From contig JAQFVV010006342.1 of assembly GCA_028023455.1 (NCBI GenBank), forward strand, positions 765,001 to 829,000: DNA of 64,000 bases, written 5' to 3'. Positions 34,366 to 45,699 of the stretch are shown here, piece after piece (the first letter of the stretch is position 1; the number at the start of each line of letters is the position of its first letter). The notes below the pieces were generated by a model. It was not told the DNA's origin. It saw only the letters and a list, made by a program, of their open reading frames with translations, and made no database searches. This stretch comes from Epiperipatus broadwayi (Eukaryota > Onychophora > Udeonychophora > Euonychophora > Peripatidae). Both the position numbers and the translations under genes were made by a program.

Positions 34366-35640
34366 TTATTATTCCAAACATTTGTATTTTAAAATGTATT
34401 GTATATAGGTATCTCTTTAAATTATGTGCTAAGAGAGCAGTAATCAAGTTTGTTAAGTTAATCTAATTAAAATTTAGACTTAAATGTAAAAAAAATATAT
34501 TATGATCATATGACTTTGGTAGAAAAAAAATTGGAATACTCAATCACTCGTCTTTCTTTTGTTTCATGGGATAAAAAAATACAGATTCTAAATAAAGTGT
34601 GCACATGTATTTAAGATTAAAGAAAAGATAAGAAACTTAAATTAATAGTATTATTTTTAAAGTAATAATAAAACTAACTAATAAAGCAAATTTTATAATG
34701 AAAGTTATTTTGAAGTTTATGAGAAGGCATATTTTTAGTATAAATGGTTTTAAGATATTTGAAGAGATATTAGAAATCTGTGTAAATAAATTGTATGATG
34801 TTATTAATAAAATATGCATATAACATTAAATACAGGTTTTTTTATTGTTTTATATATATCATAATTCTAGGAAAATTATCTTGAAATAGTTGTTTGTTAA
34901 AGAATACTCCCCACAGTGGAATACAATTGATCTTTATTAGAGTATCTCGTATGTTACGTTATTTTTACCAAGACTTCCAATTCAAAAATAAAGGCCTGAT
35001 AAATCATAATGCATGACTAATCAATCGAATATTTGTAAATTTTTATATCAGCAATCAATCCTACATAAAAAAATACTCTATTTCTCATTACTACCGGACT
35101 GAAAATAAAACTAACAAATAAAACCTGTTTATATTTAAAAAAAAAAAAAGATTATGATTCTTGTCAAGATTAACATAATTTGAAATCCATTTAAAAAGGT
35201 AGTAAAACTAGGAAGATATTTATAAATTATTGAATGGGTATTAATATAATAAAAATGGTAAAACAAAAACAGTGTTTCTAAATAAAGACTCGTATTATTT
35301 AATGATCAAAAAGTTTAGAAAATTCAGTGATTTTTTCTATTTACAATATAATTTTACTATAGAATAAGTCAGTAAAGTTATTATTTAATTGTGAAAGTTT
35401 ATACATAACTTAGGGAAAATGTAGTCATCAAACATTTATAAATAAACATTTTGAATTTTATCACGTGAGTTGTGACTTCGCATAGATCAATATGGATATG
35501 TCTGTGTAACAATAACTCACTTTTACCACATACAGGTATGCATATGGTGAATAAAAGTGAATTTTGATAAATTATGTTCTGGCCTGCAGAAATTCTGCTT
35601 TTATCATTAACTTAAATCTTAAAATTAAGGAAACAAACAT
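34366..35640. other. AT-rich intergenic sequence, no gene seen
   Basis: No recognisable coding sequence or repeat family; homopolymers only. Confidence 0.4.
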
Positions 35641-35669
35641 TAAAAGTGGTAAGTTACATGATTAAGATA

Positions 35670-36700
35670 TTGTTACATTTTAATTTACAAGTACTGAACT
35701 TATTCCACCCACAACTTTGACTTAATCCAATCTAGATAAATATGGTAAGGATTATCACTAATTAGCTATTGAATTAGAGATTATCTCTAGACAAGATGTA
35801 AACTTTAAACCTCAATTAAAGACTAATATATCTGATTTTTTCATTACAGACACAAATATGGAGTTTGTTTTTTTTTTTTTCATATATCATAGCATCGGCC
35901 GGGACGCGAACCCACAACCGTCTGCAACCAACTACTTGCTTGCATGGCGGCTGCGATACCTCTCGGCTGACAATGCAAGACCACAAATATGGAGTTATTT
36001 ATATTTCTCTTTTCTTATGTGTAATATCTTTTACAAACATATTAAATAACCTCCATATCACCATAATTTCTTTTGAAAACATACAAATAAAAACACAATA
36101 AAAGACAAATGACCCTCAAAATGCATTTCATGCAGAACCAGCATTAGTCAGTTGGCCCAGCTCTCCATCTTTCATATCTTTTTATTCATATGTACAATAT
36201 TTATCAATTGTAAATTATTACATTTTAATTTACAAATACCAATCTTACTCTACCCACAACTTTAATACAATCCAAGCTAGATAAATACAATAATGATTAT
36301 AATAGAGATTATCTCTAGTTCAGATATGTTTTAAATCTCAGTTAAAAGATTAATGTATTTGATTTTTTAATTACACCCACACACATGAAATTATTTACAT
36401 TTCTTTTTTCCCATGTGCAATACCTTTTATAAATGCATTATAACCTCCACATCGTGACATATTCTTTTAAAAATGTATGAATAAGGACACCCTAAAAGAC
36501 AAATGATCCCCAAGATGCATTTCATGCTTAAACAGCACTTATCAGTTGGCCAGGTCTCCATCTTTTATATATATTTATTCATATGTACAGTATTTATTAA
36601 TAGTAAATAGTTATATTTTGATTTACAAGTGTCATTCCACCCACAACTTTGACATGACCCACTCTAGATAAATACAGCAGAGATTATCATTAAGATATTA
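35670..36700 (+). repeat. About 400-bp tandem repeat, at least 2.3 units
   Basis: Units start near 35673, 36215 and 36612 with TTACATTTTAATTTACAA-like sequence, then CCACAACTTT and TCTAGATAAATA. Each full unit also holds ATCTGATTTTTT/TTTGATTTTTTAATTACA and AAAAGACAAATGA(C/T)CC...ATGCATTTCATGC...CAGTTGGCC. The first unit is about 540 bp because a SINE with its duplication (131 bp) is inserted; without it the period is about 410, close to the 397 bp of unit 2. The third unit fades after about 36700. Confidence 0.85.
35866..35981 (-). mobile_element. tRNA-derived SINE (family S1) with 15-bp TSD
   Basis: An exact duplication CACAAATATGGAGTT lies at 35851-35865 and 35982-35996. In its own (minus) orientation the element has an A-box-like TCAGCCGAGAGGTA, a B-box-like GTGGGTTCGCGTCCCG and a poly-A tail (plus-strand T run at about 35867-35880). 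Length 116 bp. It is the most intact S1 copy here. The two short plus-strand ORFs over it are meaningless. Confidence 0.9.
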
Positions 36701-37059
36701 TATAAAAGTATTTTACAAATCACCATCATTTTAAGTGTATTTTTGTTTTAAGTGTTATTGTGATTACATAGCTCATGAGTTTTCTTATAAGTTTTAAACC
36801 TTCTATTTTCACATTAATGATCGTGAGAAGTTAAGGTAAGTTTTGTTATTTAAAGTATTCTAGGAATGTTCACAATTATATAACACAACTAATTATTTGT
36901 CACTTTTGTTACTGTATTGCTTTAATGTCTGTTTAACAAATTTATAATTAGTATTTAAATGCAATCAGCACATACTTATGTGTGTAGATGCTTAACAGTT
37001 TTATTATGTTACTCTTCCTATGAGCCCTGAGAAATTTAACTTGGTCTCTGATTGTCAGC

Positions 37060-37190
37060 AGCTTTGCATGGTTGGGTGCAATCATAGAGTAGCAGATTGT
37101 AGAGCTCAAGGTCCATGGGTAATGGCCCAACTCTATAATTGACAATATTCAAACTTTTTACAAACTCCTGAGCAATAACCCATTTGATTA
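37060..37190 (+). mobile_element. SINE-like repeat, AGCAATAAA family
   Basis: GTTGGGTGCAATCATAGAGT, AGCTCAAGGTCC and CAAACTCCTGAGCAATAACC match, in order, the repeats near 25735 and 22190. The 5' half is best preserved here (GGTTGGGTGCAATC...GTAGCAGATTGTAG). Confidence 0.6.
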
Positions 37191-37199
37191 CTTATTTTA

Positions 37200-37930
37200 T
37201 TAATGTGAACAATAAAGATCAAAGAATAATCAGGGCATTCTTGCTTTGACACAAAAATATGTCTGATAATTCATTAATTTTGTTCCAGCATTCTACATGT
37301 GATTTATATAAAAATTTGTAATACAATCATTATATTTCTAATTCTAAATGATTAAATTTAATGTTAAATCACTAAAGTTAAGGTGATAAAACCGATCATC
37401 TTGCTATTCTTTATAAGACATTTTCCATTAAAAAAAAGAACAATCACCATTATTTAAAAAATTATTTGTTAAATGCAAATAAATATCATTAAAGATTAAT
37501 CCAGAATAATCACCTGTTCATTATCTAAATTACTAGTTATTTCTTCGCAGAGAATCTCATATATATATACACACACACACACAAACAGATTACCACTTCG
37601 GATAATGATTTTGTGTGGATAATTTGAAATAGTAATACAACTATATAATTGAACTTAGGTTCAACAGTATGTATTTTGGGAATAAATTTATTGAAGTATT
37701 GATTATACCTTCATCTTAAAAATCTGTTTTACATCAATGTGTTGATAGTCACAAAGTTTAAATATATATATTGAAAAAAAATGGCTGAAAAATCCCTTTG
37801 ATCCATTTCTGAAATATTGTGCCTTTGATGTCAGTTGTCTGATGGTTCTTTATTGCCACATCAATTGAGTTTTCTCAAATGCAAAATAAATTCGTGTGGT
37901 TGGTCTTTTTTATATATTTATATTCATAAC
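37200..37930. other. AT-rich intergenic sequence with (TA)n(CA)n
   Basis: A short (TA)n(CA)n tract lies at about 37560-37583. No gene or repeat family recognised. Confidence 0.4.
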
Positions 37931-37934
37931 AAAC

Positions 37935-40018
37935 AAAATTAAATTACAGTTCTTATTCCCAGAAGATCTTAAAGTCATCAGGCAAGGCTGAGGTTGTGGG
38001 TAAAGACAGATGGTGTTAACAATCTTCTAATTTTATACTGAGGCTGTCATTCAATAATGACCTTTTATTTAGCTGACTACAAGTGTAAATCACTATAAAG
38101 TGAATTATCTGAACTGAAAGAACTGTCTATTATTAAATAAGTCATTCTTGGATTTTATAAAGTTAGAAGAAAAGGTGAAGACATAATTGCTTTGAAAAAG
38201 CACAAGTGTTGAAAGTATATGTAAAGTTGGATTCATTATAAAACAAAAATTAAAAGAATAACATTATGAAAATTGATATTATATCAGACAGATTGGAAAA
38301 ATTGGTTATTTAATTTGATGGAAGATACCAATTCAAGATTATGCTCCAAAATTTTTCATTGTGATGAGGAAATAGCAAATGTTTATAGAGATGTATAAAA
38401 TCTTTTTGATCTTACTGTAAACAACATCTTTAAATTGTGATAAAACACTTTAATGTTTTAATTATAAATAAAAATTCTGATGGTTAAATTTAGTTATGAT
38501 GACATAATTAAAAAGAAGAAATATAAAAATATTTTTAAATGTTCCATTATGAATAATTAAATATTTGGAAGTACAAGAAAAAGATACAACAATGATATAA
38601 GAAAAGACAAAGCTAAATGAAAAAAAGATTCAAAAAAGTATTTTCAGTAATAAAAAAAAAGTAATTCATGCAATTAAATATATGAAGAAGGAAACAACAG
38701 CTCCAGGGAGTGATGAAATTATTATTGATAATTTAAGTGAAGAAAGAAAAAAATTGATAACAAAACTATATACTAAATGTGTAAATGATAAAGATATAAC
38801 AGATGGTTGGAGAAATGCAACAGTAATATTAATATTAAAAAAAGATGATAAAGAAGATATTAGAAATTACAGAGCCATCAGTTTTCTATTAATTCTATAC
38901 AAAATCTTTACCAAGATAATTACAACTCATATATGGTAAACTTTGAATTCAAATCAACTAACAGAAGCAGAATTCAAAAGTGGACTTAGCACAGTGGATC
39001 ACACCCAAGCATAAAGAGAAGTTATAAAAACAAGCAATGAAAATCAATCATCATTATGCTATGAATTTGGAAATTATGAAAAGGATTTTGGCTGTATAAA
39101 TATTTTCACAGTGATTAACAGCTTTGAACCATCAAAATATAAATCCAGAATATTGTCATATTTTAAAAAATATTAATCAAAATACTACAGTAATAATTAG
39201 ATTACATGGAGACACTAAGAAGTTAAATATTAATAAAGGGTATGACAAAGTTGATTTCATATCCAAAACTTTTTACAATAGTTTTTTTTTTCACATGAAG
39301 CAATTTATAGATTAAATGGAAATTAAATGAATAAAAATGCATTTTGCAGACAATATAGTTGTTTTGAAAATAATGCTTCAGAATTTCTGGAAATATTGCA
39401 AGCGTTATCAGGTGAAAGTTCTCAAAAGAAGAAAATAAAGACTACTAATCGTGAATTAAATAAATTTAACAACTACAAATATTTTATTCAAATGTTAACA
39501 TGAATGAAAACACAGTGGATAAAATCAATCATAGAATTATACTTGGATGAAATAACTTAATATGCCTATACATTTAAAAGTGCAGTTTTTTTTTAAATGT
39601 TTCATTGGTTCTTATTTATGGATCTGAAAATTTGAACATTTCACAGAAGAGCAATACAAAGACTTCAGACCACATAATTGAAATATGGAGAGATATGTAT
39701 AGAAAGTAACAAGGCACAATTTTTGGGTGATTAAAATAAACAGAACATCATTGACATCCCTGAAGAAATTGAAAGACTGAAATGGAATTGATCTGGGCAT
39801 AGTGCTAAAAAAAATAATAAATGAATAGTTGAAATTTTAAACTGGATCCTAAGAGACTGTAAAAGATCAATGAGTTGCATAAAATAAGTATGGTGGTATG
39901 ATAAAGAACAGCTATAGATGAGAAAAATTAACTTAAACTTGAAGAGATGTTTATCCTACAGTGAAATGATAATAATTAAAAATAATGACGATAATATTAA
40001 AAACCTTTAAAAAACACC
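37935..40018 (+). pseudogene. Old, full-length RTE LINE relic (copy D)
   Basis: Follows copies A and B from the start of the coding region (TTATTCCCAGAAGATCTTAA near 37955; GTGTAAATCACTATAAAGTG near 38083) to a decayed tail (TGATAATAATTAAAAATAATGACG near 39966). The best open piece, 38682-38939, holds the RT entry: [51 protein letters not shown]. Later the FADD-type region (ADNIVVL-like) and the C-terminal GHSAKK region are detectable. Many stops and deletions. Copy B starts directly behind its tail. Confidence 0.85.
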
Positions 40019-40021
40019 TTT

Positions 40022-43000
40022 GTTCTTGTCGTTGCAGCCATTATTACTATGTGTTTATTCATATAGTATACGAACATGGATGGGCTGCTCACCAACATGC
40101 ATTAGCCAGCGTGGTGAGCTTACCTCTGAGTTTAAGATCAAAAAACACCATGGTCTGTCTTCTCAATGCCTGATAGGGCAGAATGAATGTTTGTGTAAAT
40201 GATAAATATTTTTCCAATACATATATACAATTATGACAGACAAAAATAAAGCATGGCCCTTATTCCCAGGAGGTTGTAAAGTCACCAACCAAGGCAGCGG
40301 TTGGTGGCCGAAGGCGGAGGGTGCTAAGAATCCCCTGATTGCGGACCCAGGCTGCCATTTGATGACAACTTTTTATTTAGGTACTTACAACTGCAGATCA
40401 CTTTCAAGTGAAGGAAGATTGCAAGAATTAGAAGAAGAACTCTCTTATATTAAATGGGATATTATTGGACTTTGTGAAGTTAGAAGAAAAGGTGAAGAGA
40501 CAATTGATTTAAAAAGTGGACATACATTCTATTATAAAGGCACAAATATTGGAAATACAAGTGGAGTAGGATTCATTATAAATAAAAAGTGGAAGAACAA
40601 TATTGTGGAGATTGATGGTGTATCAGACAGAGTGGCAAGATTAGTTATACAACTTAATAGCAGATACCAAATGCAGATAATTCAGGTTTATGCCCCAACA
40701 AGTTCTCATAGTGATGAAGTAGTAGAAGATTTTTATATGGATGTACAAAAGGCTTTTGATCAGAGTAAACAACATTTTAAAATTGTTATGGGAGACTTTA
40801 ATGCTAGAATTGGTAAACAAATGAAAGATGAAAGTGCTGTAGGTAATTTTGGTTATGGTAATAGAAATGAGAGAGGAGATAGACTTATGGAGTTTGCAGA
40901 AAAAGAAAAACTTTATATTATGAATTCTTTTTTTGAGAAAAATGCTAAAAGAAAATGGACATGGAAGCATCCAAATGAAGGTACAGTGAAATTGGATTAT
41001 ATTTTGACTAGCGGGAAATACATATTTCAAGATTGTAATGTTCTTAATAGATTTAACACAGGAAGTGCATTGATTAGTAAGATGCAAGATACATGTTAAT
41101 CTAAAACTAGAAAGACAAAAATTGTTAAGAAAAACAATATTTACAGTTGATATTCCTAATCTTCAGAAACATTCTAATGAATTTAAATTAGAACTTACAA
41201 ATCGGTTTCAAGTATTAGTAGATTTTGAACATGATTCAGATTTGAATGAAATTAATATGAAAATAACTGATACACTTTTAAAAACTGCAACAAAGATAGC
41301 TGGTAGAAAAAAGCAGCAATTGACCAATAAAATTTCTACTGAGACTAGAGAATTTATGAAGAAAAGAAGAAATATGAAGATATACAAAAATGATGCATTA
41401 AAAAGAATTGAATATCTCGAATTTTGTAAAATGGTGTGGAAAAGAGTTGAAAATGATATAAGAAAGTATAGCTGTGAACTAGCAAGAAAAGCTGTAGAAG
41501 AAAATAAAAGTCTTAAGAATGTAAAACAACATTTTGGTATTGGTAGGAAATTTATATCTGCAATAAGAAAAAAAGATGGAATTATTACTAAAAAGAGAGA
41601 TGACATCATGAAATTGGTAGAAAATTTTTATCAAGAATTATATAGTAATAAAGAACAAGTACCTCCTATATCTATTACATCTTCCGAATTGCCCAGAATT
41701 TTAAATGAAGAAGTGAGAAATGCAATTAAATGTATGAAGAAAGGAAAGGCTCCAGGTAATGATGGAATTATAATTGATATATTAAAAGAAGCAGGTGAAG
41801 AAACAGAAATTTTTTTAGCAAAGTTATATACTAAATGTCTAAATGATAAAGATGTACCAGATGATTGGAAGAATGCAGTAATAATATTAATATTTAAAAA
41901 AGGTGATAAAGAAGATATTAGAAATTACAGACCTATCAGCCTTTTATCAGTTTTATATAAAATTTTTACCAAGATAATTACAACTCGTCTACAGAGAACA
42001 TTGGATTTCCACCAACCAAGAGAACAAGCTGGATTTAAAAGTGGTTTTAGTACAGTAGATCATATTCAGGTATTGAGAGAAGTTATAGAAAGGACAAATG
42101 AATATAAGTTGTCATTATGTTTTGGATTTGTAGATTATGAAAAGGCATTTGATTCTATAAACATTTCTTCAGTGATTAAAGCATTGGATCATCAAGGTAT
42201 AGATCCAGGATATTGTCATATTTTAAAGAATATTTATAAAAATGCAACAGCAACAATTAGATTACATAATGATACTGGGAAAGTCAACATTGAGAAAGGT
42301 GTAAGACAAGGTGACTCCATATCTCCAAAACTTTTTACAGCAGTGCTACAAGAAAGTATTTTGTGGATTAAAATGGGAAACTAAAGGAATGAAAGTAAAT
42401 GGAGATTATTTAAGTCATTTAGATTTTGCAGACGATGTAGTTGTTTTTGCAAATAATGCTTCAGAGCTGCAGGAAATGTTGCAGGAGTTATCAGATGAAA
42501 GTAGGAAAATAGGACTAAAGATAAATGTTAAAAAGACTAAAGTAATGTTTAATCGATTTGCTCAAAATATGAAAATAGATGATTGATTATGATGAATTAA
42601 AAGAAGTTAACAGTTACAAATACCTTGGTCAGATTATTAATACAGATGGAAACATAATGGAGGAAATTAATCATAGAATTAAACTTGGTTGGAGTGCTTT
42701 TGGTAGAAATAACTTGATACTAAAAGGAAATATGCCTATGTGTTTGAAAAGGAAGGTTTTTAACAAATGTGTTTTACCAGTTCTTACTTATGGATCTGAG
42801 ACTTGGACACTCAATAGAAGAGCAATGCAGAAACTTTAGACCACTCAAAGAAGTATGGAGAGATGTATGTTGGGAGTAACAAGAAGAGATCGAAAACGCA
42901 ATGTATGGGTAAGAGAACAAACAGGTGTTACTGACCTCATTGAAAAAATTAAAAGATTGAAGTGGAGTTGGGCTGGACATATTGCTAGAAGAGATGATAA

Positions 43001-43209
43001 TAGATGGACAATTGAAATTTTAAACTGGATTCCAAGAGATTGTAAAAGACCCAGAAAGAGACCACATGTGAGATGGATGGATGAAATAAGAAAGTGTGCA
43101 GGGGTGATGTGGAGAAGAGAAGCTAAAGATCGAAGAAGATGGATTAAACTTGGAGAGACCTTCATCCTGCAGTGGATTGATAATGCTTGATAATGATGAT
43201 GATGATGAT
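40022..43209 (+). mobile_element. RTE-clade LINE, near full length (copy B)
   Basis: 3188 bp, from GTTCTTGTCGTTGCAGCC to the (GAT)n tail TGATAATGATGATGATGATG, against 3182 bp for copy A. It has a 5' UTR of about 210 bp, one long ORF ending at a TGA at 43188-43190, and about 20 bp of 3' sequence before the tail repeat. Its left neighbour is the tail of the older RTE copy D, giving a head-to-tail tandem. Low divergence from copy A implies the family was active recently. Confidence 0.92.
40233..43190 (+). pseudogene. RTE LINE polyprotein (endonuclease + reverse transcriptase), three frameshifts and one stop
   Basis: About 985 codons from the ATG of MTDKNKAW. Residues 1-47 are a Trp/Pro/Gly-rich leader of unknown role. 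The EEP endonuclease (about 48-285) shows N53 in TYNCRSL, E82 in CEVRRKGE, Y153 in QVYAPTS, D188/N190 in GDFN and D255 in LDYIL. The SDH box is destroyed by a 2-bp loss near 41069. The second open piece, 41122-42384, carries RT motifs [27 protein letters not shown] and [11 protein letters not shown] +1 near 42352 leads to 42311-42586 with LDFADDVVVFA. A +1 near 42576 leads to 42579-42839. A Gln-to-stop change ends that (TAG at 42837). The last piece, 42855-43190, has GHIARRDDNRW and RPHVRWMDEI. The protein would nick target DNA and reverse-transcribe its own RNA. Confidence 0.92.
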
Positions 43210-43572
43210 CAAGTTTAGTATAAGTTGAATGTGATTTCCTGTTATTTTGTTAAGTATGATTTTTAGTTATAGTAATAAATTTAAAAAATAATATCAATTG
43301 TTAATTTCCATATTACATGTCAATATTTCCTGCCGAGTCAATTATTTATATTATCCCTTACTGTCTACTATAACTTTTGTTTAATACCTCATTTTTTAAA
43401 TATATACCAATATCTGCTTGTCTGTGTTGTAATTTTGATTTTATTCTATGTAAATCATAATTAAAAAGTTTCTATACATTTTCGCGCGTGTGTATATACA
43501 AATATATGGTTTGTTATCTTCCTGTGTTAAATATACTGTCTAGTATTAATTTTAAAAATGTGCCCTATACAG

Positions 43573-43925
43573 TTTTGACCATAGGTTCCCAACTTTTTTA
43601 GCATAGCGTCCCATTTTTAGAAAAAAAATTACTTATCAGCCCTCTGGAAATCTGTATTTTATGAGCAAATAAGAAAGAAGTGGTGACCATTTTTATAGTA
43701 TTTATATTTCTATTTCGCTCAAATTAATGACGTGAAGTATCTTATTGTAAGCATAGGTTCTCAAACTTTTTTGGTCTATCTCATTTTTAGAAAAAAAATT
43801 ACTCACTGCCTCTCTGGAAATCTATATTTTATGAACTAACAAGAAAGGCACAGTGACCATTTTTGTAATATCTATATTTCTACTTATCACAAATTAATGA
43901 CATGAAAGATTTTGTTGTAAATAAG
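43573..43925 (+). repeat. Tandemly duplicated hAT-like end, period about 175 bp
   Basis: ATAGGTTCCCAACTTTTTTA (43581) and ATAGGTTCTCAAACTTTTTT (43753) each begin a unit that continues TTTTTAGAAAAAAAATTACT, CTCTGGAAATCT, ATTTTATGA and AAATTAATGAC(G/A)TGAA. The GGTTC(C/T)CAAC-TTTTTT form is that of hAT ends of the ZBED group. They face the minus-strand hAT transposase at 44130-45690 and are probably its 3' terminal region, duplicated. Confidence 0.7.
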
Positions 43926-44129
43926 ACCCCTTGGAGCATGCAATTATAAAATTATTTAATAAAATCAACATAGGAATACAAAATCAATATACAATTAAAA
44001 ATAATAAAATAGAAATTTCATTGCACATATATTACATTAAAAATTATCTTAATGAGAAAGATGAACTTGGTGTAGTGATATTAATTTATGAATGCAAGTT
44101 CTATTTTTGTCAGCAGTAATCTGAAGTTA

Positions 44130-45690
44130 CCATATTGAACTATTTGCAGTCTTTTTTTTTTTTTGTTAGAGTTATAACCACACTAGATCCATGTTTTACT
44201 AAATACATTGATGGAAATGCTATTAATAACTTTTGTACTATATCCCATAATCCAGGAGAAAGTACAGGTATAAACTTCTGCAGTCAGTACTGTTGGCAAC
44301 TATCTTTAACTATTAATAATGTTCCTCATTTGTTGTCAATTCTATCAATTCTTCCTGAAATTTTAGGTTATTCTATGTTTGTAGTTGAAAAAGGATCCAA
44401 AATTTGTCTAGGTGTGTTCACTTTCAAAATATCTTCAAATCTCTGATTGAAGTCAGAATGGAGAGCATACAAGTGCTGACAGTAGGTAGTTACATCTTCA
44501 TCATGTTTTTATATCTGTAATAAATTTGGAAATTTGCTGAATTTTCCTCATCCTAAATTTCATTTGTACGGAAGAAGTTAACAGAAATAACATTTTTTTT
44601 GTTTTTATTAAATTCGGTTCATCACTTCTCCACTTCACTGAATTTATTAAATATCTCTATCAAATAAGCTATTGAATTTTTTGAATAAATCAAATTGGCT
44701 TGTGAATCTTCATTTTCTAATAATTCTAACACTGAACAAAATGTATAAAATTGAGTAAAACAGGCATTTTTGACAACCAACAAATTTACGTATGAAGCAC
44801 CATTTTCACTACAAAATCATCTAAACAATTTTCCATTTAAAGAATTCCTATGATTTTGTTGATCAATTTAAGGACATATTGTAATGATTTTTCCAATGTT
44901 CACTAAGGTTTTAGTGACTAAATGTTGGTAGTGGCTATGCATACAACATATGCATTTGACAATAGTTTTTTAAAATGCTAGAAAACCTTTATAGTACACT
45001 AACATCATTGGAACACCATTAGCAACAACTGACAATTTCTTACTTGGGTGTATTTCTTTTTTTGTAAAAAAACCCTCTTCTAACACCTAAAATATTGATT
45101 CTCCTTTAGTATCAGTTAGTAAATGTTTTGCAAGTAATAAAATTTTGACTAATTTTTTTTTTTCTTTTACAAATTGCATGTATGCTAGATATAAGACCTC
45201 ATTTCTTGGCAAAGTTGATTCATTAAGTTGTATAGAGAATTTAGAAGTTTTTAAATATCCACATAGAGAGTGGTCCTCAGCTCGAGTCATTCCATCAATT
45301 CTTCTTTGAATTGTATTATTGCTCAAATAAAGTCTCCTAATAATATCAAATGCTAGTTTAGGCAGCCCAGTGCATATTGCCTCATTAATATCCACTATAA
45401 TTAATTCTTTATGCAGTTTTCTAGACTTGGCAATCAACAATAGCATGCAGCTTTTCATCATTTTGAGTGCATGATGTTGAAAAGAGATTGTTCATTGTTT
45501 TATGAAACTTTCTGCTTAAAAATAAAATCAAATCTCTATCTTTTTCTATTACGATGAATTTTTAACAAATGTTCTTGTATCCTTGAAAGCTTCATTGCTT
45601 CATGTGATAAAAACTTTGGCAAATCAGAAAAATTAGTAGGGTGTTATTTGTAGATGATTGAGTAAATCCATACTTCAAATATTCAACAGT
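44130..45690 (-). pseudogene. hAT transposase relic, ZBED5/SCAND3-like
   Basis: On the minus strand a BED-finger-like region at about 45690-45540 contains LPICLICQSF and IQEHLLKIHRNRK (C-X2-C...H...H). An open piece, 45461-45087, follows: LLLIAKSRKLHKELIIV, FDIIRRLYLSNNTIQRRIDG, FSIQLNESTLPRN, LYLAYMQFV. The family's first catalytic Asp (QLDES) is Asn here. Downstream, with stops, are LNGKLFR-FCSENGASY, IAYLIEIFNKFSEVEK and FQEELIELTTNEEHY, in the order of the insertion and C-terminal domains. In life it would cut and paste hAT DNA; here it is dead. Confidence 0.82.
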
Positions 45691-45699
45691 ATCAATCTA

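Noticed and set aside
35858-36101. Two overlapping ORFs of 63 and 78 codons
   Set aside because: Both run through the poly-T tail and body of an S1 SINE read in antisense.
40641-41609. Long minus-strand ORFs (148 and 133 codons) over RTE copy B
   Set aside because: Antisense shadows of the RTE polyprotein; the sense strand carries the known motifs.
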